DNA from: Gnetum montanum
Lineage: Eukaryota > Streptophyta > Gnetopsida > Gnetales > Gnetaceae
Length of the DNA stretch: 64,000 nt
Direction of reading: 5' to 3'
NCBI GenBank assembly: GCA_015680685.1
Contig: MNCI01004926.1
Location: 567,053 to 631,052 of the forward strand
Under the pieces are notes generated by a model. The model was not told the DNA's origin. It made no database searches and saw nothing but the letters and a program-made list of their open reading frames with translations. The translations under genes and the position numbers were made by a program. Each line of letters begins with the position of its first letter. The stretch's first letter is position 1. Of the stretch, positions 11,801 through 23,800 are shown piece by piece.

Positions 11801-13844
11801 ATAGAGTTCAAATATTGATTCAAGTAAGTGGCCCATAGCCACTGATACAACAAGAATAGATCAGTGGCAGTTATGGGAAATGTGTCGCTTATACTCAGTG
11901 GCCCCTAACCAACATAATCTGCAAGTGCATTGTTCTCTGAGAAGGCTAATCTAGCTTCCATTTTCTATGAAGGTTAATCTAGCTGTGTCGCTTATACCCA
12001 GTGGCCCCTAACCCACATAATCTGCAAGTGCATTGTTCTCCATTTTCTATGAAGGTTGATCTAGCTTTCATTTTCTATCTTGAATCTAGCTTCCATTTTC
12101 TATCTTGAAGCTATGAAAGGTTAATCGATGCTTACTAATTACGCTATGAATTCCGATTGGGATGTTGATAGTAAGATAGTTAACTTCCAAGTCTAACTGA
12201 TTACCCTTTTGTGTTCAAGGTATAAATTTTTCTTGCCTTCCACGTTTCACGACTTTATTTACACATACTGCTTAACCAACTTGCATGTGTTATTAGGATT
12301 CTTATAAACTCTTCCAATGACATTTTCTACCTTTCCAGGCATTTTATTCATAAAAACTCCATCCTTGTTCTTTTATATCTTCAACGACCACATTGGTTTT
12401 GAAATTCAAAGCTACCATCACCGCATAAAAAATAGAAAGGCTACAGTTATGAGATTAAACAAGTAAGAACGTTCATAAAAGCTAAATTTTGGAGGAGATT
12501 AAAAAGGGGGATGTTGGAACCCTAAAATAATTGTAATATACATACTCCCCAAGATATATAGTCCAATTATAACTTTATAACTCAGCATTGCCCATCAGAA
12601 TCGAACCCATAACTTGGAGCTTTCAAATCAGAAGAGTCTTACCGCTAAGGTAACACCTCATTATTTTGGAAGAGATTAAACAAAAAAGAAAAAGAAAAAC
12701 AAGAAAAATCATAAAGGCTACACTTTGAAAGGCCAAATGTTGACACATTTAAAGCAAGACAAGTGATCCAGGTAAGTTTGTTGAAATTTAAACTCCCAGC
12801 ACCTAAAGGGTGTGTAATGTCCTATTGTGTTTTAGCTTTATCCTTCAAGGAAACTTCTTTACCATACACATTTACAAGTGTGCATATAAAGGCCAATTAA
12901 AAATGTGAATTTTGGCTATTTTGACTTTTTTTTCGTAATAAATGAAAAACAATGGACCACTCTGTTGTTTACACAAACGCGCAGTAATCAGTAATCTTTT
13001 GCAAAGGACGCATGTGACAAGATGGACATTTAACATGAACACTTATGAATTTATGGTAAGGTGCATAATAAATCGATCGTTGACGAACGTTTAACATGAA
13101 TGAAATTGGAGCAGCAGCAGCAGCATCAGCATTCATACCTTCAAAGAACATTTAACAAAAGCATGACAATCACGTAAAACAAAAGACATCGCAATATCAA
13201 ATTCTTTAGTATGGAAACATCCCAAGAAGTTGAATCGATCATCATTATTCGAAATGAAAACCACGACGGAAAAAACAAAAGCCAGAGAAAACCAAGTATC
13301 TCCTGACTCCATTGCTTAGATTCAAGATTTCACCTATGAAGACAACCTTTGAAATTACTCACTCAACATCGAAACGGAGAGAAGTTGCACTGCATCATTG
13401 AGCGAACGATGAAAACGAAAGAGTTAACAGAAGAAGAAGGAGAAGAGGATCTACCCTGACATCGCCATTCAGCTTGACGGTGAGGCCGCGGGCGAGGCAG
13501 CCGCTGGTGGAGATTCTGGCATTGTTCGACTCGGGATCGAAAAGCACGGAAAGGTATTTAGAAACGAAGCCGACCTCAGGGCACGACACGTGCCCGCTTT
13601 TGTCGCGTGTTACGACGGCCTTGACCTTGCCGATGCCGTCCAAAACCCTGGCACAGATCTTGTTCTTCAGAACGCAATCCTCTGAATCGAACTCCGTCGA
13701 CAGCCTCACTGCCGCGTATTTCCTCCACTCATTTCCTTTCACCTTCCATGGCGGCATCTCGATCTCGCCTTTCTGCGCATCCTCCCTCGCCTCCGTGTCC
13801 GTCACCGGAACGGCCACGGCGGCGTCGCTCTGCTCCTCCGACAT
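5834..13844 (-). CDS. OEP37: outer envelope pore protein 37, chloroplastic; complete gene with 6 exons
   Basis: OEP37 is a beta-barrel cation-selective channel of the chloroplast outer envelope. Exons (minus strand): 13844-13455, 9656-9567, 6730-6566, 6420-6326, 6194-6074 and 5965-5834. All five introns are GT-AG and the joins keep one frame: 993 bases, 330 residues, stop TAG at 5834-5836. The Arabidopsis protein is of similar length. Shared blocks in order are STEFDSEDC, PEVGFVSKYLSV, FPLGEV, DEEM...SLPSN, AGYDSAVPLAWLSTW and the C-terminal FKKRWDL. There is no cleavable transit peptide, as expected for outer-envelope proteins; the first about 40 residues are acidic and non-conserved. Introns are 3798, 2836, 145, 131 and 108 bp. 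Intron 2 holds a solo LTR. I see no break in the coding sequence, so I infer a functional gene. Exon limits come from eye alignment and splice consensus. Confidence 0.93.
7569..8341 (+). mobile_element. solo LTR of the Ty3 family in OEP37 intron 2
   Basis: The sequence starts TGATGGGACATGATATC and ends CACTCATCA, matching the LTR at 803-1665 over its whole length but shorter (773 bp) because U3 has fewer GATATC-type motifs. TATAAATA lies at 7646-7653 and AATAAA at 7811-7816. The flanks are GCTAG (7564-7568) and GCCAG (8342-8346), a 5-bp target duplication with one mismatch. No PBS or PPT adjoins it. It is antisense to OEP37. It most likely arose by recombination between the two LTRs of a full element. 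Confidence 0.88.
9200..9240 (+). repeat. 19-bp tandem duplication in OEP37 intron 2
   Basis: CAACCTATTGCAAACAAAG occurs twice in direct succession. No function is suggested. Confidence 0.6.
11274..11466 (+). repeat. two tandem copies of a 97-bp unit in OEP37 intron 1
   Basis: CCATACTAC begins at 11281 and again at 11378, a period of 97 bp. The copies differ at only a few positions (for example CTATAAGAATTC versus CTATGAGAATTG). The duplication is therefore fairly recent. No coding role is visible. Confidence 0.8.
11881..12090 (+). repeat. two tandem copies of a unit of about 103 bp in OEP37 intron 1
   Basis: TGTGTCGCTTATAC starts at 11881 and at 11984. Both copies run through GTGGCCCCTAAC and ATAATCTGCAAGTGCATTG. 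The shorter motif CTAGCTTCCATTTTCTAT also recurs three to four times within and after the unit (to about 12115), so duplication happened at two scales. Confidence 0.75.
12516..12655 (-). repeat. tRNA-derived SINE-like element, copy 2 (OEP37 intron 1)
   Basis: On the minus strand, TTACCTTAGCGGTAAGA resembles an A-box region and TATGGGTTCGATTC is a good B box about 40 bases further on. An AT-rich stretch of about 80 bp follows. The core matches the fragment at 3030-3110. It is in the same orientation as the host gene. Confidence 0.45.
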
Positions 13845-14311
13845 TGTTGAGCCTCAAAATTTTCCGGAAGACGTCGTCGAATTCAGCTAAACTTAGCTTC
13901 TTAGCTAAACCTAAGTTAGCTTAGCTTTTGGCGCCTGCAAATCTGCGCGGAATTATGGTGTTGCTGTGGAGCGGAGGCGGCTGAAACCGGGGCTATCTTA
14001 CGGCCGGTATTGCCGTCGGAAGCGATCCGACGGCGCAGGTGACCCGCACGATGGTAGCCACTGGAATCAGCAAAGATAAAACACAAGAAGATGTGACAGC
14101 GATGATGATTTTCCTTAATTTTCCTCCGCACGACAGATGCACACGGCAGAAACGACGGAAAAACCAGAGGAGGAAGAAAATGAAGAATATGCTCAGAAAG
14201 AAAGCAGAACTCTTTGAAGAAATGAAATGAAACTACTCTTCCTCTACTTGCGTATGAAAGCATAATAACCACGATTCATGAGTGTCCCACATGTTTGGCG
14301 AATCGCCAAAC
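13845..14311 (-). promoter_or_regulatory. OEP37 5' region with an E2F-like palindrome
   Basis: This is the sequence upstream of the OEP37 start codon and should hold its 5' UTR and core promoter. No clear TATA box is placed at a convincing distance. At 14293-14311 there is a perfect dyad, GTTTGGCGA-A-TCGCCAAAC. Each arm contains TTTGGCGA, which resembles the plant E2F site (TTTSSCGC type). The link to E2F is inference from the motif only. Confidence 0.35.
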
Positions 14312-17300
14312 GTTTGGTTTGGTGGTGGCATGAAATGAAATCATAATCGTTCCTTGCTTCGTGGCATGCTCCAGTTCTGCGAATCATAATTTTGGCGTTA
14401 TCTGCGCGCTTGGGAGGGTAGCTGGGATCCTGTGAGTTCAGATATCGTTTTTGCAAACATTTCATCTCTCGCTGTATTGATTGTTGCTGCTAATTGAAGA
14501 TTTTTGCAAAGATTCCGAGCTGGACTGCAGCAGAGGTAGAGCCAGAAACAATATTAATCTTCGAAATTATGATGTTTTTTTTCTGTCACCACAAACACGC
14601 GCAAGCTCATTCCAAATTTCTGAAGTATCCCGAGCAATGATTAAAACCTCGGAAAGCTCTGCTCAGCTAAAATCAGAAAAACTTGGCCGTGAGAAAACTC
14701 GGCCATATATTATAAAACATTTAATATACTCTAAATATATATATTTTCTAGTATAATAAATGTTTTCAATACGTTTCAAGGTAGATTCTAACCCTAATAC
14801 AAAGACAGAGCAAGGTTAAGGGATAAAAAGAATGAACAAGCAATGTTTGGGTAATTAGGGTAACTAGGGAAGCTTTCTTGAATCAGCAACCAGAGAAAGC
14901 ATTCAGCAGATAAACGTGTTATAGAAATCTAAAATAAAGAAGCTATATTGGTAGATTTGCTTGTTTTATCAATGGTTTTTTAAAAATATTTATTATATTT
15001 TATTTTTTAATAAAGCATGGAAGCCTAGTTGATGAATCAACTTAGGTGAGGATCAAAGATGAATCTACCATTAATTGTCAAGATGTTAATTTACCAAGAT
15101 GTTAATTTACCACCTTGTAATAAATCATTCATCAGGAGTAAAGTAAATAAATATCTCACCTTAATTTTCCTTTTTCACTAATTGATGCCTTAGTACATGA
15201 CAATAAGGTTAGGAATTTTAAATATAAGGTTGATTATGATTTTCAATGGATCCAAATTAATTTGAGTTAGTGGCAAAATTGGCTTACATCTTGTGTAAAA
15301 TGCTGTTTAAATGCTTTAATAAAATGAATGAATCTGGTAGCATAAGGGAAAAAAGCATAATTTCAAACAATGAAACAATATTTATCATATTTAAAGGCTA
15401 TGTGCACTAATGATACATTGAATTAATTAATGAAATTGAAACCAAGATTCTATTAATTACTAAGTGTTCTTGGTAACATGGAAACATCTTAAATAACTCA
15501 CCAGTAATTTGGTAGGGTACCTAATAATATGTTAAACTAATTAATAATGCACATCATGCTAAATTAATAATTTGTTAATTATTTTTATGTTTTTGCTCGA
15601 TAATGTTATACTTCTTTTCCACTCAAAATGAAATAATGGTTGTTTAATTTTATAGCTTTGTTGCACAGCCTTATGGAGGACTCATCATGCACCTTAAGCA
15701 ATGATTTAAGCAATGATTCAAACACCTACTTCTTATATATTAAGTAGCAACTTCAAATTTTTGGCTGCCGTCTCTTATAACTTGATTGTTAAGCAATCTT
15801 TTAACTGATCCATCTTATGCATTGCCACTGTGGCTACCTACCAATGAGCTAATTAAGTTATGTTGTGATGGAAACATTATTGGGAAGTTTGGTTGAACAT
15901 AAATAGCCTTCATCTGTTGTCAAATTTAAAGTTTTGAATGTGAAATTTAAAACTCTATGGTGCCCTCCTAAGCCGCTCTATTTTCGTGGCAATTTCCTAG
16001 ACTCATTTATAAAATAACTGGATTTTAAAAAGCATGTATTCTTTTATACCAAACATGGAAGGGAAGTATGTTGTGTGTAAGTCTACAAAAGTTGCTGCAA
16101 TTTCAGTTATCTCGAGTTTTTTTTAAACCAATCCACACATTCTGGCCTTTCAACTGTTCCTATTGTTCCTGCTGCTGCAAAGGAAATTTCCCTATATCAA
16201 TTTATGATGACAAGTTGTTTGAAAGCTCATTAAGCATTCACTCATTCAAATGCTGAAGGTTTACTTTTAAAGTAATTATTTTTTAACATGATACCGACAC
16301 AAACATTATTTAGAATGTTTGTAAAAGAATTAAAAACTGATCACCTTTCTCACTATCTGGTTCGTATTTTACGTGTGAACGGTGTTTTCTTATTTTAATT
16401 GCTAAGCTTTGGAAATCTTCCGTTTCTGAAACAAGGTCCGGTGAGAGGGAATTTTTTTACCCATCGAGCAGTTAAATTTGGAACCATAGTTTTCTCCCAT
16501 AAAGTGTCAATCTCTCTCATTTATAACAACGCTTTTAGCAACCAACCTTTCAAAACCAATTTTTTAATCACGTTCATTAATTGGAATTCAAGCACTCTTG
16601 TGGTGGTATACCAGGAAATCTTACATCTCAACATGTATACTAAATAAAATTCTAAGTTATTTAATTTCAAAATAACATGGTTTCATCGGGTGAAGTTTTG
16701 ACCACCGTTTCTTAAAAGCATTACATGCTCAAATGATATGAAAATACTATAACTTTTTTAAAAAACCCTAAATGTTATGTTGCTTTCAAGAAAACTTTAA
16801 TGAATTTGGCTTTTTCCATTTCATTAACAAATCTTTATACTTAATGTCATATTTCTACTTAATTAACTTTTAGCCCTAACATCATAGCTCAAGAGAAGTC
16901 ACGATTTAATTGTTATCAATGTTTAGCTAGCTAGAGGAAAAATATAGAGGATTTATGAAATTGAAACTAAGGCATTTTATTATACCCAGAGATCCATAGA
17001 ATTTATTAGAGAGATTATATACATCTCATAGTAATCTAACATTAATTCAATAAAATGACCAATGGCATGCATTTAAAACAATTCATATAAACCATGAACT
17101 ATAACATTATATTTAGTCATTAAGAAATGAGTACTAGGCTAATCAAGAAGAATATGTTGCTTATCTTTAAAGTGACCAAAGATATGAGTTTGTACATGTG
17201 TTTCTTTTTTGGAATATTTGCTCATATTCTAGTTTCTTTTCTTAGCCAATGAGAACTTAATCTAATTTTGCTCATCACAAATTGTAGTCTTAAAGAATTT

Positions 17301-18014
17301 TTAGGTGAGAGATGATTTGCTTCACCTATTAATTAGTTACCTTTAACATGTATGAGATAAAGAACTCCCTCTTTAAATGTTTTACAAATGTAATTAGAAT
17401 TGCCTTGTACCTCATCAAAAGTAGTATTCCATTTGCTAAAACAATTCAAACTTTGATAAAAGCACCCTTTCTCTATGGAGTGTTATAAAGCAACTAACAA
17501 AAAATGAATAATCTTGGTTGTGATGTTGTCAAATTATCTAAATTGACACAGTTGTGTTAACCCAATCAATAATGTGTTGATATGTATGCGTGGTGCCTTC
17601 TATGTTTCTTCCTGCATACATGGACGAACTAGTGTGCATTGATGGCATTTTTTATTAGTAGGTAGCTAACCTCTTACAATTTCATTTTATGAATTCTATA
17701 GCAATTAACAAGTGCCTATAGCATGTGTTTGAGTTAGTTATCTAGAGTCCCTATTTGAGTGGTTATATTTGGATGTAATTATGGATAACAAGAAATATTG
17801 AGATTAATTCTTACTTATTATAATACTTTGACCTAGAATGGATTTATATTTTCCAGTATTTATTTTCTTTGCAATTTATTAATATTTATTAGCATAATAT
17901 TTACATTTCCATGCATTTTAGTTATGATAAAATAAGAGCATTGAGACCTCAATCATTGACTACAGTTAACTTAATAATCTTATTAATTACTTGATTTGGT
18001 TCATCCAATAGTTA
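14312..18014. other. AT-rich intergenic sequence, no gene recognised
   Basis: No frame in this stretch gives a protein family I recognise. Short frames at 14481-14756, 16068-16256 and 16399-16647 lack recognisable motifs and start-site context. Base composition is strongly AT-rich with T and A runs. Its right end is the GTTAG target site of element B. Confidence 0.5.
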
Positions 18015-18019
18015 GTTAG

Positions 18020-18870
18020 TGATGAGTAGTGAGGTACCTCTATGCCCAACCATATGAATCACAAGCATTCACATGTGATCCAGTTGAACTCCGCAGACCT
18101 TAAGTTCCTACGTACATTGGTTCTAGGAAGTGAAATCTAATCGAGATGATTATTGTCTTCTTAGTTCCACTTGTGAGGTACAAGTGTATGGTTAAGTGCA
18201 ACTAACGTATATGATTTTTATCATTTTATATTTTATAAGTTTAATGGCCTAGAACAAGAATGAAAGGTAGAGGAATTTAATGTATAATAAATCTATTGCC
18301 TAGCTGACTTAACACAAGTACCCATTCCCACTCTCTAGACACATCCTGAACACATATAACGCTGCTGGGTTTCCAAACGTTAAGTGTTTCTAAGTTACCA
18401 AGTGCTACACATATGCTTGAATTAGTTGTTCTTATGTTCATTAACAACTGGAAATTAACTGCTTAATTAAAGTGCATCAAGGTAAAGTGCATGAATATTA
18501 AATGCATTAAAGGAAACGTTAATCTATTCTCAGTGCTACAAGGATTATCAAAAGGGCTCGTCTTTATTTCCGTCACACTACTGTGCTTAGATACATTAGT
18601 GCTCAAACAAAGATCCATACACACTCAGACTCTTGCTATGGGCACTTAGAAATATTCTAACTCTGGAATGGCTAAACTGTAAGAACTTTGTTACTCTATT
18701 CAAAAACTAATGTTAAAATTGTGTGCCTAAGCACTATATTTATAGGCCAATATATACCTTGCGATATCAAATATTCGACATTGCATCTTGGGGTCCGATA
18801 TTGGGTATCCAATATCGACACTTCGATATTGCATATCTAATATTGAAGCACATCAAAACACAATTCATCA
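18020..18870 (-). repeat. 3' LTR of element B (851 bp)
   Basis: Plus-strand ends are TGATGAGTAGTGAGG and CAATTCATCA. Read on the minus strand, U3 (18745-18870) holds several GATATC/GATATT-type motifs, then TATAAATA at 18744-18737 and AATAAA at 18568-18563. Confidence 0.9.
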
Positions 18871-18886
18871 TACCCCCACGATTGAA
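18871..18886 (-). other. 3' polypurine tract of element B
   Basis: On the minus strand TTCAATCGTGGGGGTA abuts the start of the 3' LTR, in the same place and form as in elements A and C. Confidence 0.75.
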
Positions 18887-20860
18887 TGAAATCTCATCCT
18901 CGAGTGAACAAGAGGAGGAACAAGTTCCTTACAAAATATTAGATAGGTATGGGGTTATTGACTGACATACAAATTGACTCAAATAGAATGAACAGACTCT
19001 AATTGCCTGAGTGTACAAATTATAATCTTTTACAAAATTGGGTGTTCATGACAAGAGAAGTGAACACCTTGGACAAAACTAACATCCAACTCCTCTGGTA
19101 GCTAAAGAGTGAGGGAGAAGATCCAATGATCATGAATAGTCCTCATCACATGGTGCTGTTGCTTATCCTTTGGTGAAGATAGTCTTGTTTCCAGTTTGTG
19201 CTTCCCACTACAATCACAACAAAATCGTGGATTAGCGTGTAATGTGTAACATATAGCTTCAAAGTACCTTGTCTTGTCAATGGTTAAACTTGGCTAGGTT
19301 TGATTATTGTGGATTAATTCCTATAATAGTGTTAGTAGGAAGGTTGAAAAAAGGTGAAATGGATAAGTGGTCCATTAAATTCTCAAAAGTTCAAACGTGA
19401 TGAAATGCTTGAAGAGGGTTTAAGAATTCACAACAAATAAAAAGAGGATTTCATTGCAAAATGTTGTGAAGATGCGCACAATTTGATGTCATTGATGAGG
19501 CATGCAAAAGGATTTGATTGTGAAGATGTCTAAGGATAAAGCACTTGACTAACCCAACCAAAAGATATGCAAGTGGGTCCTTCCCAGAGTAGGCATAGGC
19601 CTTTTATTGCCCTTGCATAACTTCAAATGGAGAAGTCAATGGGCCCCATGAATAATTAATGGTTATAGAAAGTTAAGTACAAAAACCTAGAAGAAACTAC
19701 CTAAGAATTTTGACACATAAAACCAAGACATTGAACAAGAACATGAAATTGGTAGTGAGGTGAGACATGGAAAGCATAGATGAAGAGAGAAAGAGTGGAA
19801 TGGAGTTCCTAATTAAGGTCACATGAAGTCCCTTGTGAATTTTGTGGTTAAATGACCTCATAAAATCCATCTTTAGTGTAGACCAAAACCAACCATGTTT
19901 AGTGACTTTGCATCACCATTCCAAGACCAGTTCACCCCCCTGAGATAGAACAATGCGCCCACAAAATAACCAACATTCCTTATTAGAGAAGAAAAGAGAA
20001 GTAGGAAGTGAGGAAGGGCCTTAGTTAGAGGGGACCTTCAGGCATGGGTAACATGTCTTTCTAGTCCCATTACTAGTGCTTGTAGCCCGTTTATTTTGCC
20101 TAAGAGGTGTTCTTTGAATTTCCATCATTTTTTTTATAATGGAAACCACACCATGCAAAGACTTATTTAACTTCCTATTATTGGTAGACATGGAATAGAA
20201 AGAAATCCATGAAAACATACATGCACCGAAGTAAGCAGAAAGGCACAAAAAGTATCGAATCCCCTTGAAGTCACACCTTGTTCAAACCTTTGAATCCTTT
20301 CCAAATTTGGAAACTACCAAAGTCACAAGTTCATTAAAGTTTTATTAATGAAGAAGAGACCTCACACTTCTAGGAGAAGGAAAACCATAGTTTGTGGATG
20401 GGTGAATGTAATGGACTCACTACCTGTTACATGAAAAACAAACCATGTCCTAGTTATTAGTAACAAAATTCAAAGCTAGAATCCAGACACCAAGAATCAA
20501 ATAACTAGATAGCACATGCCCACATTAATCAAACCACACTGTATTCAGTTGGCAATATAGCACATTATCATTAAAACGTAATAAGAAAATCACATTCAAA
20601 ATAAAGGAAAATATACAAGAAAATGTAAAATATTCAAGAAAAAATAAAACGTACTAACAATGTTGTAAAATAAAAACTTTGAAAAATTAATAATGTAAAA
20701 CAAAAAGGTGTAAGATAAAGAATGTGTAAAATAAAAAATTGTAAAAGTCATAAGGTGTAAAATAAAAACCTATAAAAAAAATATAAAAAAAACTGAAGAG
20801 CCACTCATATAGTTAGCATGGATGATTATCTCCCCCACGACTCAATTGAAAGGAGGAGAT
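18887..20860 (-). other. 3' noncoding region of element B
   Basis: About 2 kb between the pol stop and the PPT. It has no conserved frame but carries blocks shared with A, C, D and E: the AGACATGTTACCCATGC motif (20041-20064), the GGGTCCT block near 19576, and a T-rich tract on the element's sense strand (20590-20800, repeats of TTTTTATTTTAC). A second PPT-like motif, AGTCGTGGGGGAGAT, lies at about 20830-20845. A short frame at 20021-20248 is not conserved in C or E. Confidence 0.7.
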
Positions 20861-23800
20861 CTAAAAGATTGAGGATGGTTGTGCATTTGATGAGGCATTT
20901 GTTGCATTAGTTGGCTTAGGCTCATGGAAAGGTTTGACTTGTTGTATGTTAATTAGCTGTTTCTTGTTTGGGCTTTCACGTTTGTAGATCATCATGGCCC
21001 CAAAAGAAAAAGTTTCGTAAATTATATAAGGTCCTTTCCACAACATCTAGAACTTAGTTCATTAAGGGGTTCCAATAGAGAACCTTATCTCTCGATTGAA
21101 ATTTGATTCTTCTAATTTTAAGGTCATAACACTTTTTGTTGAATGCTTTGTGCAACTCATTAGATGATAAGGCCATCAATCAATTTTCGTCTAGCAAGTT
21201 AAGATTTATCAATCTTTCTTTTTGTGCTAGACTTAAGTCAAGGTTAAGGTCATAAGCTATTGAAAGTGTATGAAGCTTAGATTGAATAAGAAGTGTTGGT
21301 AATTTTCCATACATGAGCTTATAGGGAGAATAGCCTATAGGAAGTTTCCATGTTGAGTGGTAGGCCTAGAAGGCATCGTTGAGTTTTGTGCTCCAGTATT
21401 TCCTATATTAGCTAACAGTTTTAGTTGGTATCTTTGTAATTTCCGTATTTGTAACCTTAGCTTAACCATTGGCTTGGGGATGGTAGGATGTTGTGAGTTT
21501 ATGTTCAACCTAGAAGCATTACATAAGCTTTTGAAAGGTAGTGCCTATAAAGTGAGTTCCATTATTAGAAATTGATGCACGTGGCACACCAACCATATTT
21601 ACAACATTTTGTTGTACAAACTAAATAGTAGTAGAAGATGTACAGTTGATGATGGCCATTGCTTCTACCCATTTCATATAATAGTCAATAGCAATCATGA
21701 TGTATGCCTTTTCATTTGACATGGGCATGATGGGACCCATGAAATCAATGCCCTAGATGTTAAAGGGTTCTAGTGGTTGGATCCATTGTTGAGGTTCCTC
21801 CATTTGAGCAATCATTCCACCATTTGGTTGGCAGCGTTCACAAGAGTGGATATATTGATGAGCATCCCTGAAGATTGTTAACCAATAATACCCTACCATT
21901 AGGATTTTAATAACTGTGCATCTCCAAGCATAGTGGCCTCCACAAGGGCCTTCATGAGTGTCTTGGAGAACACGTAGTTGATCAACATCAAAGACACACC
22001 AACGAACCAGGCAATCGATGCACACCTTGTAGAGGTGTCCATTAATCTCCATGAAGCATTTTACTTGGTGAAGAAATTGTTGTTTCTTCCAGTGATCTAA
22101 CCCTTGTGGCATCTCTTGGGTGAGAAAGGTGAGAATGCCATCATACCATATAGGCTCAGTGGGCAATTATTTAGTTATAGCCCCAGTAAAAAGGAGTTCA
22201 TCAGGAAATAGATTAGATAGTGGGATTTCATCCTCTTTGTTGTCCCATCATAATTGAGACAAGTGATTAGTGATCACATTCTTAGTTTCCTTTTGATCTA
22301 TCATTGTATGATTGAATTCCTATAAGATCACCAAACAGTGTATGACATGGGGGCTCACCATTGGCTTGTTCATCAAGAAGCAGATGGCATTACGGTCCAT
22401 GTGCACAAACACTTTGTATCTAAGCACATAATGCCTAAACTTCTCTAGAGCAAATACCACTACCATCAATTCTTTTTTTTGTGGTGGTGTAGTTTAGTTG
22501 TCCATCCACAATGCTTTAGCCTACGTAGTGGATGTAATATGGACATTTCTTGTCATCCATCTACATAAGCATAGCTCCCAAAGCATAATTTAATGCATCC
22601 ATCATAACATGAAATGGGTTGGACTAGTTAGGTGCTTATATAATTGGAGTTTCTACAAGTTTTTCCTTTAGTTACTAAAATGATTTTTCACATTCCATGG
22701 TCTAGACAAATAGAGCATCTTTCTTTGTTAGCTCAACCAATGGTTGTGTGGTCTTAGAGAAATTCTCTATGAATCGCCGATAGTAGCCAATGTGTCCAAG
22801 GAATGATCGAACATCTATGAAAATCTCTAGTTAGTGAGTATTTCTTGGATGACCCTTATTTTTTTAGGATTTACTTCAATTCCTGCTTGTGATATTCTGT
22901 GCCCCAATAAAATGCCCTCCTAAACCATTAAATGACTCTTTTGCCAATTGTGCTGAAGGTTTGTTTCAACACATCTCTTTAGTACTTGCTCAAGGTGGTC
23001 TAGGGCTTGCTCAAACATAGCTCCATAGGTGGATAAGTCATCCATTAAGACTTCCACACCACTACCAATTTGTTGTTGAAAAATGCTAAATACAAGATGT
23101 TAGAATGTAGTAGGGGAATTGCATAAATCAAAGGGCATCTTGCGATATGAAAAGCTCCCCCAAGGACTCATGAATGTTGTCTTGGCCTAGTCCTTTGGTG
23201 CAATTTGGATTTGGTTATAGCCACTATAACCATCTAGGAAATTGTAAAATTAATGCCTAGATATTGTGTCTAACACCTAATCAATGAATGACAATGGAAA
23301 ATGGTCCTTGAATGTTATCATATTTAGTAGCTAAAAATTGATGTAGATCCATCACTTGCAACCTTTCTTTCACACAATCTCAAGTAGACTAACCCACTCA
23401 CTATCTACAATGGGATAGATAAACCCTACCTTGAGGAGTTCTTCAATTTCCTCCTTGACAATCTACTTCAGTTTGGGGTTCAATCATCTTTGTGCCTACC
23501 TCTTTAGCTTTATGGTTGAATCAGTGTAGATATGATGCTAGCATATATAAGGATCAATCCTTGTGAGTTCAAGATATGACCAAGCAAAGGCTGTTGACCA
23601 TTTTTCAACAACATTTACCAGCATCATTTTCTACTCTTGAGTAAGATTTGTGTTAATTATGATCGACTTTTTATTTTTTAAGAACACATATTCGATGTTG
23701 ACTGGTAGAGTTTTTAATTTAAGGGGCTCTTGCTTGAAATTTATAGGAATTTCCAACTCTCTTCAATAGGTATCATCATTTGCATTATCGGAGAGTTGGT

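Noticed and set aside
13474-13890. 138-codon plus-strand frame over OEP37 exon 1
   Set aside because: It is the shadow of the conserved minus-strand exon; the OEP37 reading matches known blocks and splices correctly.
16068-16647. Possible small gene in the intergenic stretch
   Set aside because: Two short frames lack recognisable motifs and splice context; I could not connect them into a known protein.
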